Origin: Methylocapsa acidiphila B2
GTDB taxonomy: Bacteria; Pseudomonadota; Alphaproteobacteria; Rhizobiales; Beijerinckiaceae
NCBI RefSeq assembly: GCF_000427445.1
Contig: NZ_KE386496.1
Coordinates: 186,001-250,000, forward strand
Direction: 5' to 3'
DNA length: 64,000 nt
The notes beneath the pieces are model-generated. The model had not been told where the DNA came from. It saw only the letters and a program-made list of their open reading frames with translations, and ran no database searches. Position numbers and translations under genes: made by a program. Shown here piece after piece: positions 18,565 to 28,239 of the stretch (positions are counted from its first letter, which is position 1; each line of letters opens with the position of its first letter).

Positions 18565-19089
18565 ATGACTCTAGGTGAGGATCTTTGGATCTTCGGTTAT
18601 GGTTCCTTGATGTGGCGGCCCGGCTTCGACTTCGTCGAGCGGCAAGGCGCGATCGTGCGCGGCTATCATCGCTCGCTTTGCGTCTATTCCCATGTTCATC
18701 GTGGAACCAGCGAGCGGCCGGGCCTCGTGCTCGGACTCGATAAGGGCGGTTCGTGCAAAGGGGTCGCGTTTCGCGTCGCTGCAGGTCGGGCAGAGACGAC
18801 GCTCGCCTATCTCCGCGCCCGTGAGCAAGTCACGTCGGTCTATCGCGAAATTTCCCTGCCGGCGCGGCTCGCCGACAAACGGATGGTTCACGTCGTATGC
18901 TATGTCGCCGACCGCGCTCACGCCCAATATGCCGGACGGCTCGCGCGCGACGAACTCGCGCGCCTGGTGGAGCAGGGCGTCGGCCAATCAGGGGCGAATT
19001 CCGAATATGTCAAGAAGACGCAAGCTCATCTCGCCGAGCTCGCCATTCGCGACGAGATCCTGGACTGGCTGTCGAAGGAACTCGGCTGA
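18565..19089 (+). CDS. ChaC-like gamma-glutamylcyclotransferase
   Basis: 174 residues. The N-terminal LWIFGYGSLMWRPGFDF is the YGSL substrate-binding loop of gamma-glutamylcyclotransferases. RGTSERPGLVLGLDKGG and the catalytic glutamate in YLRAREQVTSVYRE complete the ChaC pattern. The family breaks down glutathione to 5-oxoproline and Cys-Gly in the cytosol. The start MTLGEDLWIFGYG at 18565 is chosen because upstream in-frame sequence does not fit the family and overlaps the divergent gene's promoter. Confidence 0.88.
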   Translation: MTLGEDLWIFGYGSLMWRPGFDFVERQGAIVRGYHRSLCVYSHVHRGTSERPGLVLGLDKGGSCKGVAFRVAAGRAETTLAYLRAREQVTSVYREISLPARLADKRMVHVVCYVADRAHAQYAGRLARDELARLVEQGVGQSGANSEYVKKTQAHLAELAIRDEILDWLSKELG

Positions 19090-19139
19090 GGCTCTTTTTT
19101 GTGCAATTTTTGATATGGCGCTCGACGTCGGGATCGCCC

Positions 19140-19625
19140 TCAGGCGCCTTCCGCGAGGCGGCTGGCGGTCAAATCGGCGAGCGCCGCCCGCCGCTCGTGC
19201 GGGCTTTCGGTCAACAGATGGACATGCCATTCGCGAACGCCCGCGCGCAAAGCCTCGCGGACCTGTTCCGGCTGGCCGCAAAATCGGCCCTCGCGCCATT
19301 CGAGCTCGAAAGCGGAGATCTGCCGCCGCGCATTTTGAGAGTCGAGCGCCACAGCGAGAACGATGGCCTTGTCGAATTCCGGCAGCCCGCCCCATAAGGC
19401 GTCGGCCTCGGCTGGAAACACCGAGCACACATAGCGACGCCCAGACAAACCGCGCCAGGCGTGGAAGCGTGAGGCCAAAGCGCGGCCCGCCAGACAATCG
19501 AGCGGGGCGTCGAGGCCGCGCGAACGCCATCTCGGGTCTTCGCGCGGCGCCTCGTCCGCGAGGTCGGGGCGCCGCGCAAGACGCGTGGCTCCGGTGACGG
19601 AATAAAACTGAACTAAAACGCCCAT
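19140..19625 (-). CDS. Hypothetical protein, 161 aa
   Basis: A cytoplasmic protein of unknown function with no signal peptide or membrane helix. Landmarks are RYVCSVFPAEADALWGGLPE, a segment DKAIVLAVALDS, and EWHVHLLTESPHERRAALAD near the C-terminus. Third-codon-position GC is like that of neighbouring genes and the frame is uninterrupted, which supports a real gene. The WHVHLLTE stretch resembles neither metal-binding nor nucleotide-binding motifs known to me. It faces the ChaC-like gene tail to tail. Confidence 0.5.
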   Translation of the reverse strand: MGVLVQFYSVTGATRLARRPDLADEAPREDPRWRSRGLDAPLDCLAGRALASRFHAWRGLSGRRYVCSVFPAEADALWGGLPEFDKAIVLAVALDSQNARRQISAFELEWREGRFCGQPEQVREALRAGVREWHVHLLTESPHERRAALADLTASRLAEGA

Positions 19626-19753
19626 GACGCTTCGCCCAACGAATCAACTGGAACAAAGCTAGAACATATTCATCTCTTGTCAACCATGACGCGTAAAAGA
19701 CACGAAAAAATGAAAAAGACGTAGGAAGCCGCAGGCGCTCGACCCCCGAGCGC

Positions 19754-20524
19754 TCAAAGCGCGGCCACGTTCCTCGGCTGGCCTGCGGCGCCTTTGAGGG
19801 AGGGGTCGGCGGCCAGCGCCTCAGCGACGAGCTTTGCGGTCGCGGCTTCGATCCGCGTCTCGAGAGCGGTCATGAAGCTTTGTTTGTCGAGGCCAGTTCC
19901 GATCGGCTCGAGAAAGGCGATCACAGCGGTTCCTGGACGTCGCAGGCCGTTGCCGCGCGGCCAGAAAAGGCCCGTGTTGAGGGCGACCGGAACGCAGACC
20001 GCGCCGGCTTCGACATAGAGATGCGCGACTCCGGCCTTATATTGCAGGGGGGCGTCGACCGGGCGGCGCGTGCCTTCCGGAAAGATGATGATCTGGCGGC
20101 CTTGGGCGAGCGCTTGGCGGACCTGGCGGTTGAGGTCCGACAGGGCTTGCCCGCGCTTCGCCCTGTCTATGGCGACTTGCTCGGCGCGTTGCAGATACCA
20201 GCCGAAAATCGGGATGGCGACCAATTCCCGCTTGAGGACGAAGCTGAAATCATGCGCCGCCAAGGGGAGCGCCAGGGTTTCTAGCGTCGATTGATGCTTG
20301 GCGGCGATGAGGCAGGCGCCCGCGGGCAGGTTTTCGAGACCGCGAAATTCAACTTTGATCCGGCAGATCTTCTCGAGCAGCCAAAGCGAGGCGCTGACCC
20401 AGATCCGCGCGAGGCTTTGCACCGCAAGTCGGTTAAAGGCGAGATAGGGCAGTCCTAAAATCGCAAGGACGGCGGTGAGAAGATAAAACAGCGCGGTGAA
20501 AAGATGCGACCTTATCGAGAGCAT
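19754..20524 (-). CDS. plsC: 1-acyl-sn-glycerol-3-phosphate acyltransferase
   Basis: Makes phosphatidic acid from lysophosphatidic acid and acyl-ACP or acyl-CoA at the inner membrane. The 256-residue protein has an N-terminal membrane helix, the active-site block AAKHQSTLETLAL (an HX4E variant of the usual HX4D) and block III FPEGTRRPVDA. Block IV PVALNTGLFWPRG follows. The HX4E change is also seen in other alphaproteobacterial PlsC proteins, so activity is expected. An 80-base gap separates it from the PsiF-like gene on the same strand. Confidence 0.85.
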   Translation of the reverse strand: MLSIRSHLFTALFYLLTAVLAILGLPYLAFNRLAVQSLARIWVSASLWLLEKICRIKVEFRGLENLPAGACLIAAKHQSTLETLALPLAAHDFSFVLKRELVAIPIFGWYLQRAEQVAIDRAKRGQALSDLNRQVRQALAQGRQIIIFPEGTRRPVDAPLQYKAGVAHLYVEAGAVCVPVALNTGLFWPRGNGLRRPGTAVIAFLEPIGTGLDKQSFMTALETRIEAATAKLVAEALAADPSLKGAAGQPRNVAAL

Positions 20525-20605
20525 GCGGGTGAGAGCCGAGGCGAGAGGGCGGTTTGATTTCTGATTTTGAAGGCTCGAGCCGGCGCGAGAGGGCGGAGCG
20601 GCCCC

Positions 20606-20827
20606 TCAACTCCGCTTGCATTTGGAGCGGAACGTCCAGCGCGCCTTGCCGTGCAGGCCCTTGGCGTCGGCTTGCTCGGAGCAGGCCTTGGATTTGGCTC
20701 TTTTCGCGGCGTCTGGACCGGCGTCCGGCTTAGCCGCGACCGTCGGCGCGGGCGTTTGCGCAGCGGCCGGCTGCGCGAAGGAAAGCGCCAGAAGTCCTGC
20801 GGCGATAATGGATGAAGTCGTCCTCAT
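20606..20827 (-). CDS. Small secreted PsiF-like repeat protein
   Basis: 73 residues beginning MRTTSSIIAAGLLALSFAQP, a clear Sec signal peptide cut near AAA-QTPAP. The mature part is a proline/alanine linker followed by one PsiF-type repeat with two cysteines: KACSEQADAKGLHGKARWTF, then RSKCKRS. PsiF repeats occur in small periplasmic proteins without a known biochemical role. The longer in-frame start at 20965 would bury the signal peptide, so the internal ATG is chosen. Confidence 0.65.
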   Translation of the reverse strand: MRTTSSIIAAGLLALSFAQPAAAQTPAPTVAAKPDAGPDAAKRAKSKACSEQADAKGLHGKARWTFRSKCKRS

Positions 20828-20934
20828 GTCCGAAATCCTTTCGTGGCGTTTGATGCGCGCGCCCCCGCTACTTAACCGGCGGCCGCCGCGGAACCAAGGC
20901 GTAAAAATTCGGGGCGAGCCAAAGCGGATCTTTA

Positions 20935-20957
20935 CATATAAATATATCTGCATATAT
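20935..20957 (+). promoter_or_regulatory. AT-rich palindrome, candidate operator of the ArsR-metF-metH operon
   Basis: ATATAT-CTGC-ATATAT inverted repeat (20942-20957), overlapped by two CATATA direct repeats 16 bases apart, about 30 bases before the ATG of the ArsR-family gene. It stands out in a GC-rich setting. ArsR-family repressors commonly bind AT-rich inverted repeats at their own promoter, so an autoregulatory site is inferred. Confidence 0.55.
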
Positions 20958-20987
20958 AAACGCATCTAGTCGCTCTTGCCGAAGGCT

Positions 20988-22001
20988 ATGATGCCTCAAA
21001 CCGACCATGCGCCGTTCGAGACCATCCTCTCCGCTTTGACGGCGGCAGGCGAGGCGACGCGGCTACGCCTGCTCAGCCTTCTCGCCGAAGCCGAACTCAC
21101 CGTGACCGAGCTCGTCACCATATTGGGCCAGTCGCAGCCGCGCGTCTCCCGCCATTTGAAGCTTTTGGTCGAGGCCGGCCTCGTTGAGCGCCACCGCGAG
21201 GGCGCCTGGGTTTTCTTCTTCATCGCCCAGGCCGGACCGACGGCGCGTTTCGCGCGCGATCTCGTCGACCGGCTCGCGTCCGGCGACGCCCATCTTCTTG
21301 CCGACCGCGCTCGGCTCGCCGAGGTGCGCCAAGCCCGCGCGGAGCAGGCCGCGCGCTATTTCGCGGCCCATGCGGCGACCTGGGACGACGTGCGAGCGAT
21401 GCATGTTCCAGAGGAGCGCGTCGAGGCGGCGATCCGCGAGGCGATCGGCGCGAAGCCCTTGCATGCGGCGCTTGATCTCGGGACCGGCGGCGGGCGCATG
21501 CTCGAGCTTCTCGCGCCGCTGGCGTCCCGCGCGGTCGGCGTCGATCAATCGCCGCAAATGCTGAGCGTCGCCAGGGCGCGGGTCGAGCGCGCCGGCTTGC
21601 GCAATGTCCAGTTGCGCCAGGGTGACATCTACGCCTTGCCGGTCGAGCCTGACTTCTACGATCTCGCCATCATGCATCAGGTCTTGCATTATCTCGACGA
21701 TCCGCTGCGCGCGATCCGCGAGGCCGCGCGGGCCTTGCGGCCGGGCGGGCGGCTCCTCGTCGTCGATTTCGCGCCGCATGAGCAGGAGGAGCTGCGCGTC
21801 GCTCATGCGCATCGCCGCCTCGGCTTCAGCGGCGAGGAAGTGGCGGGATTCATGACCGCTTCCGGATTGGATTTCGTCATGCGGCGCGACCTTGCGCCCG
21901 AGGCGCGCGAGGGCGGCAAGCTCACCGTTTCGCTCTGGCTCGGCCGCGACCGCCGCATGCTCGCCGATCCCGTCCCTTTAACCACGCGAGAAGTTGCATG
22001 A
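20988..22001 (+). CDS. ArsR-family regulator fused to SAM-dependent methyltransferase
   Basis: 337 residues in two parts. Residues about 10-95 are an ArsR winged helix (EATRLRLLSLLAEAELTVTE, then LGQSQPRVSRHLKLLVEAG). From about 145 there is a class I methyltransferase with motif I ALDLGTGGGRMLEL, acidic motif II VGVDQSPQML, and AIMHQVLHYLDDP. It lacks the metal-binding cysteines of ArsR sensors of arsenic. Its stop overlaps the metF start (ATGA), so it is the first gene of a methionine-cycle operon. The likely role is a regulator sensing SAM or S-adenosylhomocysteine through the methyltransferase-like domain; whether it methylates anything is unknown. ATGs at 20988 and 20991 are both possible. 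Confidence 0.85.
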   Translation: MMPQTDHAPFETILSALTAAGEATRLRLLSLLAEAELTVTELVTILGQSQPRVSRHLKLLVEAGLVERHREGAWVFFFIAQAGPTARFARDLVDRLASGDAHLLADRARLAEVRQARAEQAARYFAAHAATWDDVRAMHVPEERVEAAIREAIGAKPLHAALDLGTGGGRMLELLAPLASRAVGVDQSPQMLSVARARVERAGLRNVQLRQGDIYALPVEPDFYDLAIMHQVLHYLDDPLRAIREAARALRPGGRLLVVDFAPHEQEELRVAHAHRRLGFSGEEVAGFMTASGLDFVMRRDLAPEAREGGKLTVSLWLGRDRRMLADPVPLTTREVA

Positions 22002-22915
22002 GCGAGAATCCGTCCTGTGAGTTTCCGCGCGCGAGCCGGACGCATTGCCCCGACATTCGCGTGTCTTTCGAATTCTTCCCGCCCAAGACGGTCGCCATGG
22101 AGGCGATGCTGTGGGAATCGATCAACCGTCTCGCGCCGCTCGGGCCGTCCTTCATGTCGGTCACCTATGGCGCCGGCGGCTCGACGCGCGAGCGCACCCA
22201 TGCGACGGTGGCGCGGCTCGCCAAGGAGGGCGTCGTCAAGCCAGCCGCGCATCTCACCTGCGTCGGCGCGGGGCGGGAGGAAATCGACGCGATCGCGAAA
22301 GGCTATTGGGACGCGGGCGTCCGCCATATCGTCGCACTCCGCGGCGATCCGCCGGAGGGCCTCGGCGCGAAATTCATGGCCCATCCGGAAGGCTATGAAA
22401 GCTCCTGCGCGCTGGTCGCCGGCATCAAGAAAATCGGCGATTTCGAGGTTTCGGTGTCCGCCTATCCAGAGCGCCATCCAGAAAGCCTGTCGCTCGACGC
22501 CGACCTTGATTTCCTGCGCGCCAAGGTGGACGCCGGCGCCAATCGAGCGATCACCCAGTTCTTTTTTGAAAATGAAATCTATCTTCGCTATCTGGACCGC
22601 ATTCGCGCCGCCGGCATCGAAATTCCGGTCGTCCCGGGCGTGATGCCGATGCAGAATTTCAAGCAGACGGCGGGCTTCGCCAAAAAAGCGGGGGCGAGCG
22701 TTCCGCAATGGCTCGCCGATCGCTTTGAGGGATTGGACGACGACCCGCAAACGCGCAGCCTGGTCGCGGCGACGGTCGCCGCCGAGCAGGTGTTGGGCCT
22801 TGTGGATCACGGCGTCCGCGATTTCCATTTCTACACCAACAATCGCGCGGATCTCGTCTATGCGATCTGCCATCTTTTGGGGCTTAGGCCGAAACTCGAG
22901 CAAAAGGCCGCTTGA
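21998..22915 (+). CDS. metF: 5,10-methylenetetrahydrofolate reductase
   Basis: Reduces methylene-THF to methyl-THF, the methyl donor for MetH. The 305-residue protein has the family pattern: VSFEFFPPKT near the N-terminus (catalytic Glu), VTYGAGGSTRERT, LRGDPPEG, ANRAITQFFFEN and PGVMPMQNF. It folds as a FAD-binding TIM barrel. It overlaps the upstream regulator gene by four bases and is directly followed by metH, which indicates a tightly coupled operon. Confidence 0.95.
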   Translation: MSENPSCEFPRASRTHCPDIRVSFEFFPPKTVAMEAMLWESINRLAPLGPSFMSVTYGAGGSTRERTHATVARLAKEGVVKPAAHLTCVGAGREEIDAIAKGYWDAGVRHIVALRGDPPEGLGAKFMAHPEGYESSCALVAGIKKIGDFEVSVSAYPERHPESLSLDADLDFLRAKVDAGANRAITQFFFENEIYLRYLDRIRAAGIEIPVVPGVMPMQNFKQTAGFAKKAGASVPQWLADRFEGLDDDPQTRSLVAATVAAEQVLGLVDHGVRDFHFYTNNRADLVYAICHLLGLRPKLEQKAA

Positions 22916-25900
22916 ATGACGCATTCTTTTGACGGCGCGGCGACCCGCAAGGCGCTCCTCGAGGCCGCGCGGAATAGGATTCTCGTGCTCGACGGCGCTA
23001 TGGGCACGATGATCCAGCAGCATAAGTTCAGCGAGGCCGATTTTCGCGGCGCGCGCTTCGCCGACTGGCCGCGCGATCTGCGCGGCAACAACGATCTGTT
23101 GAGCCTAACCCAGCCGCAAGCGATCAAGGCGATTCATCAAGCCTATCTCGACGCCGGCGCTGATATTATCGGCACCAACACATTCAATTCGACGCGGATC
23201 TCTCAGGCCGATTACGGCATGGAGGCCTTGGCCGGCGAACTGAATTTCGCCGCGGCGAAGCTCGCCCGCGAGGCGGCCGACGAGGCCGAGCGCAAGACCA
23301 GCGTCCGTCGCTTCGTCGCCGGCGCGTTGGGGCCGACCAATCGCACCGCCTCGATCTCGCCCGACGTCAATAATCCGGGCTTTCGCGCGGTGAGCTTCGA
23401 CGAGCTGCGCGAGGCCTATGCGGAGGCGGCCCTCGCTTTGATCGAAGGCGGCGTCGACATCTTGATCGTCGAGACGATTTTCGACACGCTCAACGCCAAG
23501 GCGGCGTTGGCCGCGATCGAGGACGTCTACAACAAGACCGGCCAGCGTCTCCCGATCATGATCTCCGGGACGATCACCGATCTTTCGGGCCGCACGCTTT
23601 CGGGCCAGACGCCGACCGCTTTCTGGCATTCGCTGCGCCACGCCAAGCCGGTCTCCTTCGGCCTCAATTGCGCCCTCGGCGCGCGCGAGATGCGCGCCCA
23701 TCTCGCCGAGCTGTCGCGCATCGCCGACACGCTGATTTGCGCCTATCCCAACGCAGGTCTGCCGAATGAATTCGGCCTCTATGACGAGAGCCCCGAATTT
23801 ATGGCCGAGCTGATCGGCGAGTTCGCGGAATCCGGCCTCATCAACATTGTCGGCGGCTGTTGCGGCACCACGCCGCCCCATATTCAGGCGATCGCCGAAC
23901 GCATTAAGGGGCTCGCCCCCCGCGCGATCCCCGAGATCGCGCCATTGCTGCGCCTTTCCGGACTCGAGCCCTTCACGCTCACGCGCGACATTCCCTTCGT
24001 CAATGTGGGTGAGCGCACCAATGTCACGGGCTCGGCGAAATTCCGCAAGCTGATCAAGGAAAATGATTTCCCCGCCGCGCTTGACGTGGCGCGCGATCAG
24101 GTCGCGATGGGCGCGCAGGTCATCGACGTGAACATGGACGAAGGCTTGCTCGACTCGCAGGCGGCCATGGTCGATTTTCTCAATCTCGTCGCCGCCGAGC
24201 CCGACATCGCACGCGTCCCGGTGATGATCGACTCATCGAAGTTCGCGGTCATCGAGGCCGGGCTCAAATGCGTGCAGGGCAAGGGCATCGTCAATTCCAT
24301 CTCGATGAAGGAAGGCGTCGAGAAATTCATCGCCGACGCGCGGACCGTGCGCGCCTATGGCGCGGCTGTGGTCGTGATGGCTTTCGACGAGAAGGGCCAG
24401 GCCGACACGCGTGGCCGCAAGGTTGAGATCTGCTCGCGCGCTTACGACACCCTCACGAAGGAGGTCGGCTTTCCGCCTGAGGACATCATCTTCGATCCGA
24501 ATATTTTCGCCGTCGCCACCGGCATCGAGGAGCATAATAATTACGGCGTCGATTTCATCGAGGCGGCGCGGGAGATCCGCCAGCGCTTTCCGCTCGTGCA
24601 TATTTCCGGCGGCGTCTCCAATCTCTCCTTCTCGTTTCGCGGCAATGAGCCGGTCCGTCAGGCCATGCATTCGGTGTTTCTCTACCACGCCATTCAAGCC
24701 GGCATGGATATGGGCATCGTCAACGCCGGCCAGCTTTCGGTCTATGCCGAGATCGACCCAGAGCTGCGCGACGCCTGCGAGGACGTCATCCTCAACCGCC
24801 GTCCAGATTCTACAGAGCGCCTGCTCGCGCTCGCCGAATCCTACAAGGGGCAAGGGGCGGAAAAGGTCGAGAAAAACCTCGCCTGGCGCGAGGAGCCGGT
24901 CGCAAAGCGGCTAGAGCATGCGCTCGTCAATGGCATAACCGAGTTCATCGATCGCGACGTGGAGGAGGCGCGCCTCGCCTCCGCGCGCCCGCTCGACGTC
25001 ATCGAAGGGCCGTTGATGGCCGGCATGAATGTGGTCGGCGACTTGTTCGGCGCCGGCAAGATGTTCCTGCCGCAAGTCGTCAAATCGGCGCGGGTCATGA
25101 AACAGGCCGTCGCCTATCTGATGCCCTTCATGGACGAGGAGAAGCGCCGGACCGGCTCCGGCGAGCGCTCCACCGCCGGCAAGATCCTGATGGCGACGGT
25201 CAAGGGCGACGTCCATGACATCGGCAAGAATATCGTCGGCGTCGTGCTCGCCTGCAATAATTACGAGATCATCGATCTCGGCGTCATGGTTCCGGCGGCG
25301 CGCATACTCGAGACCGCCCAGGCCGAGAAGGTCGACGCCATCGGGCTTTCCGGCCTCATCACGCCCTCGCTCGATGAAATGTGCTATGTCGCCGCCGAGA
25401 TGGAGCGCGCCGGCTTCGACGTGCCGCTGTTGATTGGCGGCGCGACGACGAGCCGGGTGCATACGGCGGTCAAGATCCATCCGAACTATGCCAGGGGGCA
25501 GGCGGTCTATGTCACCGACGCCAGCCGCGCCGTTGGCACGGTGCAGGCTCTGCTCTCCGCCGCGTCGCGCGACGACTACATCGGAACGATTCGCGCCGAA
25601 TATGGAAGGGTTGCGGAGGCGCATCGCCGCGCCGAGATCGACAAGCAGCGTCTGCCGCTCGTCAAGGCGCGGGCCAACGCCTTCAAGCCTGATTGGGCGG
25701 GCTACGCGCCGCCGCGGCCTCTCTTCACCGGCGCGCGCGTGTTCAGCGCCTATGATGTGGCCGAGCTCATCCCCTTTATTGATTGGACGCCCTTCTTCCA
25801 GAGCTGGGAGATGCGCGGCCGCTTTCCCGCCATTCTCGACGATCCGAAGCAGGGGGAGGCGGCGCGGCAACTCTACGAGGACGCGCAAGCCATGCTTGTC

Positions 25901-26659
25901 CGCGTCGTCGAGGAGCGTTGGTTCGATCCCAAGGCGGTCATCGGCTTCTGGCCGGCGAATAGCGTCGGCGACGACATCGAGCTCTACACGGGCGAGTCCC
26001 GCGCCGACGCGCTGGCGCGCCTCCACACCTTGCGCCAGCAATTGCCGCGTCGCGACGGCAAGCCCAATCTCGCGCTCGCCGATTTCATCGCCCCGGCCGA
26101 GTCCGGCAAGGCGGATTATATCGGCGGCTTCGTCGTCACCTCGGGCGCGCAGGAAGGCAAGATCGCCGATCGCTTCGCCCGCGCCAATGACGATTATGGC
26201 TCGATCCTCGTGAAGGCGCTCGCCGACCGTATCGCCGAGGCTTTCGCGGAGCGCATGCATGAGCGCGTGCGGCGGGAATTCTGGGCCTATGCGCCGGACG
26301 AGGCGCTGACCCATGAGCAGCGCCTTGCGGAGGAGTACCGGGGCATTCGCCCGGCGCCCGGCTATCCGGCCCAGCCCGACCACACGGAAAAGGCGACGCT
26401 TTTCCGCCTGCTCGACGCGGAGCGCAAGGTCGGCGTGGCGCTGACGGAAAGCTTCGCCATGTGGCCCGGCGCCTCGGTGTCCGGCCTCTATTTCGCGCAT
26501 CCCGACGCGGATTATTTCGGCGTCGGCAAGATCGAGCGCGATCAGGTCGAGGATTACGCGAAACGCAAGGGCATGAGCGTGGCTGAGGCCGAGCGTTGGC
26601 TTTCGCCGGTGTTGAACTATGACCCGGCGACGCTGGCGGCGGCTGCGGCGGCGGAGTGA
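22916..26659 (+). CDS. metH: Cobalamin-dependent methionine synthase
   Basis: Transfers the methyl group of methyl-THF to homocysteine through cobalamin. At 1247 residues it has all four modules of full-length MetH. The homocysteine domain has zinc cysteines in [10 protein letters not shown] near 320. The pterin-binding domain begins about 355 ([17 protein letters not shown]). The cobalamin cap and Rossmann domains include DVHDIGKNI with lower-ligand His767 and [13 protein letters not shown]. The activation domain from about 930 has the SAM-binding [12 protein letters not shown]. The start codon directly abuts the metF stop. The enzyme needs B12 import or synthesis, not seen here. Confidence 0.97.
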   Translation: MTHSFDGAATRKALLEAARNRILVLDGAMGTMIQQHKFSEADFRGARFADWPRDLRGNNDLLSLTQPQAIKAIHQAYLDAGADIIGTNTFNSTRISQADYGMEALAGELNFAAAKLAREAADEAERKTSVRRFVAGALGPTNRTASISPDVNNPGFRAVSFDELREAYAEAALALIEGGVDILIVETIFDTLNAKAALAAIEDVYNKTGQRLPIMISGTITDLSGRTLSGQTPTAFWHSLRHAKPVSFGLNCALGAREMRAHLAELSRIADTLICAYPNAGLPNEFGLYDESPEFMAELIGEFAESGLINIVGGCCGTTPPHIQAIAERIKGLAPRAIPEIAPLLRLSGLEPFTLTRDIPFVNVGERTNVTGSAKFRKLIKENDFPAALDVARDQVAMGAQVIDVNMDEGLLDSQAAMVDFLNLVAAEPDIARVPVMIDSSKFAVIEAGLKCVQGKGIVNSISMKEGVEKFIADARTVRAYGAAVVVMAFDEKGQADTRGRKVEICSRAYDTLTKEVGFPPEDIIFDPNIFAVATGIEEHNNYGVDFIEAAREIRQRFPLVHISGGVSNLSFSFRGNEPVRQAMHSVFLYHAIQAGMDMGIVNAGQLSVYAEIDPELRDACEDVILNRRPDSTERLLALAESYKGQGAEKVEKNLAWREEPVAKRLEHALVNGITEFIDRDVEEARLASARPLDVIEGPLMAGMNVVGDLFGAGKMFLPQVVKSARVMKQAVAYLMPFMDEEKRRTGSGERSTAGKILMATVKGDVHDIGKNIVGVVLACNNYEIIDLGVMVPAARILETAQAEKVDAIGLSGLITPSLDEMCYVAAEMERAGFDVPLLIGGATTSRVHTAVKIHPNYARGQAVYVTDASRAVGTVQALLSAASRDDYIGTIRAEYGRVAEAHRRAEIDKQRLPLVKARANAFKPDWAGYAPPRPLFTGARVFSAYDVAELIPFIDWTPFFQSWEMRGRFPAILDDPKQGEAARQLYEDAQAMLVRVVEERWFDPKAVIGFWPANSVGDDIELYTGESRADALARLHTLRQQLPRRDGKPNLALADFIAPAESGKADYIGGFVVTSGAQEGKIADRFARANDDYGSILVKALADRIAEAFAERMHERVRREFWAYAPDEALTHEQRLAEEYRGIRPAPGYPAQPDHTEKATLFRLLDAERKVGVALTESFAMWPGASVSGLYFAHPDADYFGVGKIERDQVEDYAKRKGMSVAEAERWLSPVLNYDPATLAAAAAAE

Positions 26660-26838
26660 GCGCATGCGTTCATGTTAGGTTTGTGATGGGGCGTGCAGAG
26701 AGCAGAGATTTTCTCCTGAATTCTGTACGCCATAAGGTGTTGATATAATTGACGCGGTTTTGCCGTGCAAAAATCTTGAATTTTGCAAGATCGACGGCGA
26801 TTGCCGACACTGAAATCTTGCTGCATTCTGCGGGCGAC

Positions 26839-27363
26839 ATGCGACTTGTAATCCTTACGGGCGCTTCCGGTTCTGGCAAGACCTCAATCGCTAACGCGAT
26901 CAAGCTCGAACGCCCCGAGCTCGCCGAAGTGCTCCACTTCGACTCCATCGGGGTTCCTTCATCAGAGGCTATGGTGACCGGGTGGGGGTCCGGCGAGGCT
27001 TGGCAACGCGCCATGACGTTCGCGTGGATGGCGCGGATTGCAGGTTTGGGCCGCCAGAAGCGCGCCGTGCTGTTCGAAGGCCAAATGCGGTTGGGCTTCA
27101 TGCGCGAAGGTCTGTCGTCAGCTGGTATCGCTGATTTTAATGCGCTGCTTGTTGATTGCGATGACGAAACCCGGACGCGACGTCTCGTCGCAAACCGAAA
27201 TCAACCCGAACTGGCGAACACGACGATGATGAATTGGGCCTCCTATCTGCGGCGAGAAGCGCAGGAGGCCGGTTATGAGATTCTCGATACGTCGCGAGCC
27301 CCGCTTGAAGCAAGCGTCGCGCATGTTTGCTTACATTTGATGGGTCCCTCTCCCACGGGATAG
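26839..27363 (+). CDS. P-loop NTPase, probable small-molecule kinase
   Basis: 174 residues starting MRLVILTGASGSGKTSIA. The Walker A GASGSGKTS opens the protein. HFDSIGVPS and a lid-like segment CDDETRTRRLVANRNQPELA follow, giving the layout of nucleotide or shikimate kinase-like P-loop enzymes. The substrate is unknown; related proteins are annotated as adenylate-kinase-like or toxin-modifying kinases. An in-frame extension to 26749 lacks a ribosome site. It stands alone in the gap after metH. Confidence 0.7.
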   Translation: MRLVILTGASGSGKTSIANAIKLERPELAEVLHFDSIGVPSSEAMVTGWGSGEAWQRAMTFAWMARIAGLGRQKRAVLFEGQMRLGFMREGLSSAGIADFNALLVDCDDETRTRRLVANRNQPELANTTMMNWASYLRREAQEAGYEILDTSRAPLEASVAHVCLHLMGPSPTG

Positions 27364-27490
27364 CACGGCCAAGCCTAGCCCTTTCGCGATTCTCTCAAAA
27401 CTTGCGGCTTTTGAGGCGTTTTCGTGCGTTCCAAATATCTTGATAAATGCACGGCAAAGACGAAGAAGTCGCCTACGCCTGTCGCATGGT

Positions 27491-27907
27491 TCAAGCGACT
27501 CGCGCCTCAACGTACTTTTTGAAGTTATTCAAAATCGCTTGCCAGCCGCCGCGCTGCATTTCGACGGAATTCTCTTTTTCGGGTTCGAAGCTGACACGCA
27601 CCGTTACGTCGCCAGCGTCGGCCAAGAACTCGACGGCGCAGGAACGGTCTCCAAAGTTAAATTCAATCAGCTTGTCAGCTATGATCTTGGTGTATGTTCC
27701 GGCGAAATCAAAGCCAAAGCTGCCGTCTTTGGCCTCCATGCGCGACGTGAATTCCCCGCCGACGCGGAGATCGACCGTGGATTTGGTTGTGTGCCAATCA
27801 TCCGACGCCGCATTCCACTGCTTGATGTCGTCTGGAGTTGTGTAAGCGCGCCAGACCTGCCCAACAGGCGCCGCGATCTTTGTTTCGACGGTAATCTTCT
27901 CGCTCAT
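27491..27907 (-). CDS. SRPBCC (AHSA1/START-like) domain protein
   Basis: 138 residues. The opening ITVETKIAAPVGQVWRAYTT, PDDIKQW and the C-terminal GGWQAILNNFKKYVEAR are the signature of AHSA1-type SRPBCC proteins, which form a deep hydrophobic ligand pocket. Such proteins are often partners of ArsR-type repressors or bind lipids, but no partner is adjacent here. GGAAAAG lies close before the ATG. Function is unassigned beyond the fold. Confidence 0.85.
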   Translation of the reverse strand: MSEKITVETKIAAPVGQVWRAYTTPDDIKQWNAASDDWHTTKSTVDLRVGGEFTSRMEAKDGSFGFDFAGTYTKIIADKLIEFNFGDRSCAVEFLADAGDVTVRVSFEPEKENSVEMQRGGWQAILNNFKKYVEARVA

Positions 27908-28239
27908 GGCTTTTCCTTTCTGTTAGCGTTGTCATGTGGACGCGCATGCCAGCTAGTCTGTATCTCTTCAAGGCTAAAGCCAACCAGTTTGCGCGGTTCC
28001 CGCGAGAGCTCCCAAAAAATCCCCAGAGTTTTAGGTCAAAATCGTCGGTGCAGAATTCTTGATTTTCGAGCAAGGGAGAAGGTCCGTTTCGGCTTGAAGG
28101 GCGATATTCAAATTTGGGCAGCGCCTAAATCTCTTTAGTCACCGCTACGATCCCATTGGGGTACGACCCAGCATCATTGCGAGCCGCTATATTAACCGAA
28201 ATGAATCGCGCGCCGCGCGCGTCGAAAGTGAGGAGCATG

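Noticed and set aside
20880-20987. A SAM or SAH riboswitch before the metF operon
   Set aside because: The region is too short and dominated by an AT-rich palindrome; no conserved riboswitch core could be traced.
24911-26665. A 584-residue reverse frame antisense to metH
   Set aside because: Shadow of a GC-rich gene; no motif, and metH domains are complete in the forward frame.
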